Assembly: GCA_049239925.1 (NCBI GenBank)
Contig: JBMLTO010000112.1
Location: 1-12,174, forward strand
Length of the DNA stretch: 12,174 nt
Origin: Legionella_A sp049239925
GTDB lineage: Bacteria; Pseudomonadota; Gammaproteobacteria; Legionellales; Legionellaceae
Direction of reading: 5' to 3'
In this document: positions 6,078 to 12,174 of the stretch, piece by piece
Layout: each line of letters opens with the position of its first letter
Numbering within the stretch: position 1 is the first letter of the stretch
The notes under the pieces: model-generated
Database searches by the model: none
Told to the model about the DNA's origin: nothing
Seen by the model: the letters and a program-made list of their open reading frames with translations, nothing else
Program-made: the position numbers and the translations under genes

Positions 6078-7137
6078 GGGTATCCTTGATAATTGCAATA
6101 ATTTTTGTAGTCGCTGATAGGATCTGTTGCGCTTTAATTTTTTCAATTATTTCAGTTCGCTGCTGATAAGCTTGTTCAATAGACCATATTAATCTATCAG
6201 GAGTTGGCTGCGCCTCACTAATCACCAGACTGATCCCTAAGGCTTGAAAATAATTTGCATTTTCAATTTGGTCACCACGACTTGACTGACGTGACAGTGG
6301 CAGTAAAACATGGGGTTTTGATAAAGCCAAAATTTCATACAATGTATTCGCCCCTGCTCTAGATACAATTACATCACTCGCAGCAAAAAAATGTGCTAAT
6401 TCATCGTTTGCATATTCCAATTGGTAATAACCAAGACGCTTTAAATTAGCATCAACTTTGCCTTTACCACATAAATGAATAACCTGAAAGCGATTACACA
6501 AAGTGTCTAATGAACATCGAACTAATGCATTGATTAGATCAGATCCTTGACTACCACCAATAACCAATAAACAAGGTTTCTTGTCATTAAAGCCACATAG
6601 TGCTAATCCCTTCTCTTGACTGCCTTGAATAAGTTCTCGTCGAATTGGTGTGCCGGTAACCTCTACTTTTAATTGCTTCTTAAAATGGGTTCTTGCTGCC
6701 GGAAACGTCACACAAATCTTGTTTACAAATGGAAAACTTAAGCGGTTAGCTAACCCTGGGCTCAAATCAGATTCATGGGCAATAATTGGAATGCGATTTA
6801 ACCAGGCACCAATAACCACCGGAAAAGCGACAAATCCTCCTTTAGAAAATACAACCTTCGCTCGAAGCCTACGTAATAAAAAAAAGGATTGCACAATACC
6901 CAAAACAATTTTGTATGGATCAAAAAAATTTTTCCAACTAAAATAGCGGCGCAACTTACCGCTCAATACAGGGTAGTAAGGAATATTTATTGAATGAATC
7001 AATGGTCGTTCAACACCATCATAAGAACCCATATATACAATTTGCCACGGCTCTTGCCGTAACTCTTCGATGATAGCCATATTCGGCACTACATGCCCGG
7101 CAGTACCTCCACCCGTAAAAACGATCGTTGCGCTCAT
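6052..7137 (-). CDS. murG: UDP-GlcNAc:lipid I N-acetylglucosaminyltransferase MurG
   Basis: MurG adds GlcNAc to lipid I to make lipid II on the cytoplasmic face of the membrane, the last intracellular step of peptidoglycan precursor synthesis. The 361-residue protein has the two-Rossmann GT-B layout: glycine loop GGGTAGH (9-15), SKGGFVAFPVVIG (98-110), HESDLSPGLANR (121-132), TGTPIRREL (161-169), second glycine loop GGSQGS (194-199), the UDP-GlcNAc-binding SRAGANTLYEIL (259-270), and GDQIENA (288-294). HESD and TGTPIR are forms I associate with Firmicutes MurG; the E. coli enzyme has HEQN and GNPVR at these places. Its ATG overlaps the nadC stop by 4 bp. No division and cell wall (dcw) cluster genes surround it, so either this is a relocated single copy or a second MurG. 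Confidence 0.92.
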   Translation of the reverse strand: MSATIVFTGGGTAGHVVPNMAIIEELRQEPWQIVYMGSYDGVERPLIHSINIPYYPVLSGKLRRYFSWKNFFDPYKIVLGIVQSFFLLRRLRAKVVFSKGGFVAFPVVIGAWLNRIPIIAHESDLSPGLANRLSFPFVNKICVTFPAARTHFKKQLKVEVTGTPIRRELIQGSQEKGLALCGFNDKKPCLLVIGGSQGSDLINALVRCSLDTLCNRFQVIHLCGKGKVDANLKRLGYYQLEYANDELAHFFAASDVIVSRAGANTLYEILALSKPHVLLPLSRQSSRGDQIENANYFQALGISLVISEAQPTPDRLIWSIEQAYQQRTEIIEKIKAQQILSATTKIIAIIKDTHAELRNPL

Positions 7138-7976
7138 AATGTATCCATTATCAGTAAACTTAAATCTATTGCATGGATTGACTTCGTAATCGCACCTACC
7201 GAAATATAATGTACGCCTGTTTTAGCGATATTGACTATAGTGTCTAAGCCAACACCACCAGATACTTCTAGCTGGCAACTAAATGATTGGTTGATAGCAA
7301 CTGCTTCAAGTAACATATTGTAATTAAAATTATCTAATAAAATACGATCAGGTTTTGCTTGCAGTGCTTCACGTAATTGATCAATATTTTCAACTTCTAC
7401 TTCTAGTAAACAATGCCCCTCAAGCTGTCGAGCTTTATTAATTGCTGCAGTAATTGAACCACAAGCTTTGATGTGATTTTCTTTAATAAGATAAGCATCA
7501 TATAACCCCATGCGATGATTCATACCGCCAGCGCAAAAAACCGCATACTTTTGGGCCATCCGTAAACCTGGAATCGTCTTACGAGTATCTAGCAATTGAA
7601 CATCATATTCTTTAATCAACTGTAAATATTGATATGTTTGCGTTGCAGTTGCTGAAAGCGTTTGTAAAAAATTTAACGCCGTACGTTCAGCAGTTAAAAT
7701 ACTTCTCGCCAAACCAGTTATCACACATAATGTCCGCGGTTGCAAAAGCCATGTCCCCTCATCAACCAACCAATTGATTTGCACACTAGGATCGATATGA
7801 GTAAAACTGGCATCAACCCATGCCTGACCACATACAAACATGCTTTCACGACTAATAATTTCTGCACGAACGATCAAATCATCAGGCAATAGTTGCGCAG
7901 TAATATCACCATCACCTAAATCCTCAATAAGCGCACGCTCAACATCTTGATTAATTTGTTGAATAGTTGGTTTCAT
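7134..7976 (-). CDS. nadC: nicotinate-nucleotide pyrophosphorylase (quinolinate phosphoribosyltransferase)
   Basis: NadC converts quinolinate and phosphoribosyl pyrophosphate to nicotinate mononucleotide, CO2 and pyrophosphate in de novo NAD synthesis. The 280-residue length is typical. Family motifs in order are EDLGDGDITAQLL (18-30), ERTALNFLQ (97-105), LDTRKTIPGLR (129-139), CAGGMNHRMGLYD (148-160) with His154 and Arg155, KENH (165-168), EVEVEN (192-197), LLDNF (213-217), VSGG (238-241) and SVGAITKS (259-266). These residues form the substrate and phosphate pockets, so the enzyme should be active. The ATG is preceded by AAAGG. The gene is 104 bp below the antiporter and overlaps murG by 4 bp. 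nadA and nadB are not in the window. Confidence 0.95.
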   Translation of the reverse strand: MKPTIQQINQDVERALIEDLGDGDITAQLLPDDLIVRAEIISRESMFVCGQAWVDASFTHIDPSVQINWLVDEGTWLLQPRTLCVITGLARSILTAERTALNFLQTLSATATQTYQYLQLIKEYDVQLLDTRKTIPGLRMAQKYAVFCAGGMNHRMGLYDAYLIKENHIKACGSITAAINKARQLEGHCLLEVEVENIDQLREALQAKPDRILLDNFNYNMLLEAVAINQSFSCQLEVSGGVGLDTIVNIAKTGVHYISVGAITKSIHAIDLSLLIMDTL

Positions 7977-8044
7977 TTAATAACCTTTACATAAAATTTT
8001 CTGCTTAACATATCATCGGAAACGATGCCTTCGCAAATAGAACA

Positions 8045-8061
8045 ATAGGTCATGGACCTAT
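8045..8061. repeat. 7-bp perfect inverted repeat between the antiporter and nadC
   Basis: ATAGGTC, ATG, GACCTAT in the 104-bp gap. A smaller CATCG-GAAA-CGATG hairpin lies at 8014-8027. No T-run follows on the - strand, so a terminator is doubtful; an operator or RNA hairpin in the nadC leader is possible. Confidence 0.3.
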
Positions 8062-8080
8062 CTATCGATCACTAACAACA

Positions 8081-9502
8081 TTAGCATTCTTTTTTGCGAT
8101 ATCTTTGTTTTAACCAAAGTGGAGAAATTATAGTAGTCATAGTTACCATAAGAACAATTGCCGAAAATATTTGTTGTGATATGACTCCCAAAGTAATACC
8201 TATCGATGCAAATACTAATCCCACCTCTCCCCTGGGCAACATACCCACACCTATTAGCAAACGATCATCGGAGCACTTTCCGCCAAGACCACTAGCTAGC
8301 TTGCCTACTATTGCAACAGCTAATAAACTAAAAGCCAATAGCAAAACATGCCAATCCATAAACATTTCAAGCTTGACTTGCATGCCAACTAACATGAAAA
8401 ATAAGGGCGCAAATACTGCTTCAAAAGGAGCAACCAGATGTTTTATCGTCAACCGTTTTTTCAGCTCATCTTCTCGCTTGAAAAAATCATCATTTAATAT
8501 TATTCCAGCAATAAAAGCGCCAATAATACTTGCCAGTTGAACTAACGAAGCTAGCCATGATAGAAACATCGTTAAAATAAATGCAACGATCAGCTTGGAC
8601 TCCCATAATGGAAAAAATGAGCACAGCTTCACCGCCCGTTTTATTGCCCAAGGTCCAAAAGCTAATGCTCCACCCAAAAACAGCAAAGCAAGCATGATAA
8701 TACAGCTTATTTGCATTAAATTAATGCTATTTTCAAGTACGATATTACTAACGATTGCTAATAATAGCAGGGCTAAAACATCGTCCAATATAGCTGCACC
8801 TAAGATAGTTTGAGCCTCAGGGGTCTGTAATTTCATCATTTCTTTCAGCACACGAGCAGTAATTCCAACGCTGGTTGCAGTTAAAGTTGCTGCCACAAAT
8901 AAATTAGTATGTAATGGAGAAGTCGGCAATAAATAATGCATCACTAACAAACCTAGTCCCAAAGGAGCCAGTACACCGATGACAGCAACTTGGGTCGATT
9001 GGCGTCCAGTACGTCTCAGTTGAGCCACTGAACTATCCAAGCCAACCATGAATAATAAAAAGATCACGCCATAACGCGAAAACATGTCTACAACATAAGT
9101 AACTTTAATTAATTCAATGGCATTTTTAGTGCTTAATGCATCATATATTCCTTTTGCATAAACGGTATTGACCATATTCAAATCTATCGCCTGAGCCAAT
9201 GGTAATCCCGCTAAAATATCACGTACGATGTTATAAATAATTGGACCTTCGCGTAGGATAACCACAAGCTGTATGCCAAGAAAATAGCAAACATTACCCA
9301 ATAAGAGCCCCATTAGCAGTTCGCCAAGAACCGCTGGCTGCTTAAGTTTCATTGCAATATAACGCCCAATTAGCCCAAACATAAAAATAAGCGTTATCCA
9401 GAAGATGACTGCCGTGGCTGGATCACTATGATTAGCTGTATTAGATGCAATACTCAGACCAGGCATGCAAGCAACGACTAATAAAACAAGACGATTGTTC
9501 AA
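8081..9502 (-). CDS. CPA2-family cation/proton antiporter (NapA/Kef-like)
   Basis: This integral membrane protein likely exchanges Na+ or K+ for H+ for pH and ion balance. It has 473 residues and about a dozen hydrophobic spans. Family marks are the paired GELLMGLLLGN segment (60-70), FMVGLDS (151-157), TATSVGITARVL (208-219) at the unwound helix, AAILDDVLALL (236-246) with the Asp240-Asp241 pair of electrogenic NapA/NhaA-type exchangers, and MLPRGEVGLV (421-430). There is no C-terminal TrkA-N domain, unlike KefB/C. Two oddities are a signal-peptide-like N-terminus (1-20) and about 65 residues between spans (80-145) where relatives have about 20. The start is a TTG with a weak GGGAT site; an ATG at 9466 is the alternative. 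The transported ion cannot be told from sequence. Confidence 0.85.
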   Translation of the reverse strand: MNNRLVLLVVACMPGLSIASNTANHSDPATAVIFWITLIFMFGLIGRYIAMKLKQPAVLGELLMGLLLGNVCYFLGIQLVVILREGPIIYNIVRDILAGLPLAQAIDLNMVNTVYAKGIYDALSTKNAIELIKVTYVVDMFSRYGVIFLLFMVGLDSSVAQLRRTGRQSTQVAVIGVLAPLGLGLLVMHYLLPTSPLHTNLFVAATLTATSVGITARVLKEMMKLQTPEAQTILGAAILDDVLALLLLAIVSNIVLENSINLMQISCIIMLALLFLGGALAFGPWAIKRAVKLCSFFPLWESKLIVAFILTMFLSWLASLVQLASIIGAFIAGIILNDDFFKREDELKKRLTIKHLVAPFEAVFAPLFFMLVGMQVKLEMFMDWHVLLLAFSLLAVAIVGKLASGLGGKCSDDRLLIGVGMLPRGEVGLVFASIGITLGVISQQIFSAIVLMVTMTTIISPLWLKQRYRKKEC

Positions 9503-9505
9503 TTA

Positions 9506-9533
9506 ATTATCCCAGAGTAAATATGACGATCAA
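9506..9533 (-). promoter_or_regulatory. candidate promoter for the antiporter gene
   Basis: TTGATC (9533-9528) and GATAAT (9511-9506) are 16 bp apart on the - strand in the 69-bp gap after ppsA. The -10 box ends only 3 bp before the TTG start, so transcription would begin at or inside the first codons. Either the message is nearly leaderless, or translation starts lower, or the match is chance. Confidence 0.25.
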
Positions 9534-9571
9534 AGAGATCTATCATGTTTGTTTCTAGCTAAATGTTATAT

Positions 9572-11965
9572 TCAATCTAACGTTGAGTCTTTTTTAGCAA
9601 GAAATAAACAGGTTTCTAATACCGAATCTGGATTCAACGAAATGGTATCTATTCCTTGATCCATTAACCACTGAGCAAAATCAGGATGGTCAGAAGGTCC
9701 TTGTCCACAAATGCCAACATATTTACCCTGCGCCTTACAGGCTTTAATTGCCATGTGTAACAATAATTTAACAGCTTGATCGCGCTCATCAAATTGACCA
9801 GCGACCAGACCAGAATCACGATCTAATCCCAAAGTTAACTGCGTTAAATCATTAGAACCTATTGAAAAACCATCAAAATAATCTAAAAATTGATTAGCAA
9901 GCAATGCATTGGAGGGAAGTTCACACATCATAATAACGCGTAACCCATGTTCCCCTCGACGCAAACCATGCTGAGCAAGCGCATCAATAACCTGTCTAGC
10001 TTCATTGACAGTCCTAACGAATGGAATCATGATTTCAACGTTAGTAAAGCCCATCTCCTCACGAACTCGCTTTAATGCAACACATTCAAGAGCAAAGCAA
10101 TCAGAGAAATCAGGAGAAATATATCGTGATGCACCTCTAAAACCCAACATTGGATTTTCTTCATCCGGTTCAAATGCGCGACCACCAACCAAATTAGCAT
10201 ACTCATTGGATTTAAAATCAGACAGTCTAACGATGACTTTTTTAGGATAGAAAGCTGCTGCAATAGTAGCAATTCCCTCTTTTAAGCGCTCAATGAAATA
10301 GTCTACTGGTGAAGAATATGCTGCTGTTTTTTCACTGATAAACTTTTTTAACGTTAAGTCATTGATGGCATCGTATTGCAACAGTGCTTTTGGATGTATA
10401 CCTATGCTATTTGAAATTAAGAATTCCAGTCTAGCGAGACCAACTCCACCATTTGGGATCGATTGAAAAGTAAATGCTCGCTCCGGATTACCAACATTTA
10501 ACATAACGGTTAGTGGTAACTCTGGCATTGTATCAACATCCAATGTGGAGCGCTCAAATGGCAACAGACCTTGATACACATACCCTGTATCACCATCTGC
10601 ACAACTTACAGTGACCAGTTCACCATCTCCAATGATATCGGTAGCATCACCGCAACCAACAACCGCAGGGATTCCTAATTCACGAGCAATAATGGCAGCA
10701 TGACAAGTTCGTCCTCCACGATTAGTGACGATTGCCGCTGCTTTTTTCATCACAGGTTCCCAATCAGGATCAGTCATGTCGGATACTAATACATCGCCCG
10801 GTTCTACTCGATGTATCTCGCTAATATCTTGAATAACTTTGACCTTACCTTGACCTATACGCTGACCTATACTCCTACCCTCACTCAATACATTGCCTTG
10901 CTCTTTTAGTGCATAACGTTCAAGCACTTGTTTGCCTGCACGACTTTTTACCGTCTCTGGACGAGCTTGCAAAATATATAACTGGCCGTTTTCACCATCT
11001 TTAGCCCATTCAATATCCATGGGACGACCATAGTGTTGTTCTATCACCATAGCATGTTTAGCTAGCAGCTCAATTTCATGTGTTTCTAGTGAGAATTTAT
11101 GTTGCAAGGCCTTATCAACTTCAACAATTTTAACTGCATGATCACCTGGGGATCCCAGATCAGAGTAAATCATCTTCGTCGCTTTATTACCCAAATTACG
11201 ACGAATAATAGCTGACTTTCCTGCTAACAATGCTGGTTTATGAACATAAAATTCGTCCGGATTTACTGCACCTTGCACAACCATCTCACCTAAACCATAC
11301 GACGAAGTAATAAATACAACCTGATCAAATCCCGATTCGGTATCAATAGTAAACATCACTCCACTAACAGCCAAATCACTACGAATCATTTGTTGGATAC
11401 CTGCAGATAACGCAACATCATGATGAGCAAAACCATGGTGGACTCTGTATGCGATCGCTCGATCGTTAAACAACGAAGCAAAAACCAACTTGATTGCATG
11501 TAACACTGCATCGACACCAACAACATTTAAATAGGTTTCTTGTTGACCAGCAAATGAAGCATCAGGTAAATCTTCAGCAGTAGCGGATGATCGAACGGCA
11601 ACACTAAATGTCTCATGACCTATCTGCTTGCAAAGCGCTAGGTAAGCCGTGCGAATAGAGCTCTCAAATTGTTCGGTAAAAGGAGTAGCAATCACCCAAT
11701 CACGAATGTTTCTTCCCACGGTGGCTAATTCGGTAACATCTTCGATATCTAGCGTCTTTAGTGACTGATATATTTTTTTATCAAGATTATTTTGTGCTAA
11801 AAATTCTCGAAATGAATCTGCTGTCGTAGCGAACCCTCCCGGTACCAAGACACCAGAAGCAGATAGATGCGTGATCAACTCGCCCAAAGACGCATTTTTA
11901 CCACCGACCTGCTCTAAATCATTGATCCCTAACTGTTGAAAATTGATCGTATGTACATTCGCCAC
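9572..11965 (-). CDS. ppsA: phosphoenolpyruvate synthase (pyruvate, water dikinase)
   Basis: PpsA makes phosphoenolpyruvate from pyruvate, ATP and water, giving AMP and phosphate, and opens gluconeogenesis from three-carbon substrates. With the GTG start at 11965 it has 797 residues; E. coli PpsA has 792. Similarity is near continuous. The N-terminal ATP-grasp domain includes VGGKNASLGE (20-29) and VRSSATAEDLPDASFAGQ (124-141). The swivelling domain has TNRGGRTCHAAIIAREL with phospho-acceptor His422 and the adjacent regulatory Thr420. The PEP/pyruvate TIM barrel has LARLEF, RLSDFKSNEYANLVGG, ENPMLGFRGASRYIS, MIPFVRTV and the proton-donor region GICGQGPSDHPDF. GTG is preferred over the ATG at 11986 because GAGG stands 8 nt before it. 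The gene for PpsR, which phosphorylates that Thr, is not in the window. Confidence 0.96.
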   Translation of the reverse strand: MANVHTINFQQLGINDLEQVGGKNASLGELITHLSASGVLVPGGFATTADSFREFLAQNNLDKKIYQSLKTLDIEDVTELATVGRNIRDWVIATPFTEQFESSIRTAYLALCKQIGHETFSVAVRSSATAEDLPDASFAGQQETYLNVVGVDAVLHAIKLVFASLFNDRAIAYRVHHGFAHHDVALSAGIQQMIRSDLAVSGVMFTIDTESGFDQVVFITSSYGLGEMVVQGAVNPDEFYVHKPALLAGKSAIIRRNLGNKATKMIYSDLGSPGDHAVKIVEVDKALQHKFSLETHEIELLAKHAMVIEQHYGRPMDIEWAKDGENGQLYILQARPETVKSRAGKQVLERYALKEQGNVLSEGRSIGQRIGQGKVKVIQDISEIHRVEPGDVLVSDMTDPDWEPVMKKAAAIVTNRGGRTCHAAIIARELGIPAVVGCGDATDIIGDGELVTVSCADGDTGYVYQGLLPFERSTLDVDTMPELPLTVMLNVGNPERAFTFQSIPNGGVGLARLEFLISNSIGIHPKALLQYDAINDLTLKKFISEKTAAYSSPVDYFIERLKEGIATIAAAFYPKKVIVRLSDFKSNEYANLVGGRAFEPDEENPMLGFRGASRYISPDFSDCFALECVALKRVREEMGFTNVEIMIPFVRTVNEARQVIDALAQHGLRRGEHGLRVIMMCELPSNALLANQFLDYFDGFSIGSNDLTQLTLGLDRDSGLVAGQFDERDQAVKLLLHMAIKACKAQGKYVGICGQGPSDHPDFAQWLMDQGIDTISLNPDSVLETCLFLAKKDSTLD

Positions 11966-12174
11966 TATGAAAACCTCTATGCTCAAAATTATTGTTCATT
12001 CTACTCAAGTTAGCAGCCGAAGTGAATGAGCGCCACTAAGTAATACTCTTGCTTATAAAAAAAAATGAATGATAGGATGATAGAACGGATGCATAGCCAT
12101 GAAAACACTGATCGTTCACGGCTGTCGCATTAAAATTTAATCAATCGGTTGTAGGTTGGGCCTTGGCCTGAAGT
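11966..12174. other. upstream region of ppsA without a supported gene
   Basis: About 210 bp to the window edge. It should hold the ppsA promoter on the - strand; a run of nine A (12057-12065, T on the ppsA strand) could be an upstream AT-rich element, but no hexamer pair is convincing. ATGATAG occurs twice 8 bp apart (12069-12075 and 12077-12083). The last 26 bases look like the start of a dispersed repeat, listed separately. Confidence 0.4.
12149..12174 (+). repeat. possible end of a dispersed TGTAGGTTGGGC-type repeat, cut by the window edge
   Basis: TGTAGGTTGGGCC followed by TTGGCCTGAAGT resembles the first arm of short intergenic repeats of the form TGTAGGTTGGGC ... GCCCAACA that occur in many proteobacterial genomes. 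Only one arm is inside the window, so the match is from memory and incomplete. Confidence 0.3.

Noticed and set aside
6078..6146. N-terminal extension of the M20 peptidase by 23 residues
   Set aside because: It lies wholly in the murG coding region and has no better start signal, while the ATG at 6077 has AAGGA upstream and gives normal family length.
8094..8540. A + strand frame of 148 codons inside the antiporter gene
   Set aside because: It is antisense to a clearly coding membrane protein, is rich in Ser/Thr/Asn/Lys as expected from the complement of hydrophobic codons, and has no ribosome site or family motif.
12099..12140. A 13-codon + strand frame upstream of ppsA
   Set aside because: No ribosome site, no resemblance to a known leader peptide, and no downstream gene within the window.

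Overview
The window looks like chromosome of an AT-rich gammaproteobacterium. PpsA, MreB, MreC, NadC and SohB are all of the gammaproteobacterial type. The gene style (small AT-rich genes, a decayed IS4-type element, a helix-hairpin-helix ComEA-like protein) would suit the Legionellales/Coxiellaceae, but that assignment is recalled family resemblance, not a search result. No rRNA, tRNA, CRISPR array, phage module or obvious multi-gene novel system is visible.

Layout. At the left edge (1-834, + strand) lies the 3' part of a sohB-like S49 peptidase gene, whose resemblance to SohB starts abruptly near base 80, followed by an unrecognised 113-residue gene with a Ser/Asn-rich tail. Bases 926-1580 are a 655-bp relic of an IS4-type insertion sequence: 54-bp imperfect terminal inverted repeats enclose a transposase gene that has lost its middle, including most of its catalytic core. 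Everything from 1674 to 11965 is on the - strand. In transcription order it reads ppsA, a CPA2 cation/proton antiporter, nadC, murG, an M20 dipeptidase, a secreted ComEA-like protein, then mreB-mreC-mreD. The mre operon therefore converges on the sohB side, with the IS relic between them.

How the genes fit together. nadC-murG-M20 are translationally coupled by overlaps of 4 and 26 bp. mreB-mreC-mreD are likewise coupled by overlaps of 29 and 4 bp. MurG (lipid II synthesis) and MreBCD (elongasome scaffold) both serve cell-wall growth. nadC (NAD synthesis) and ppsA (gluconeogenesis) are metabolic housekeeping genes. The MurG carries motifs more like Firmicutes MurG than like E. coli MurG.

Points that deserve a second look are the internally deleted IS with its matching 54-bp ends, the broken start of sohB, a possible frameshifted extension of the 113-residue gene that runs exactly into the IS end, three hairpin-forming dyads packed between comEA and mreB, and a long extra loop in the antiporter.
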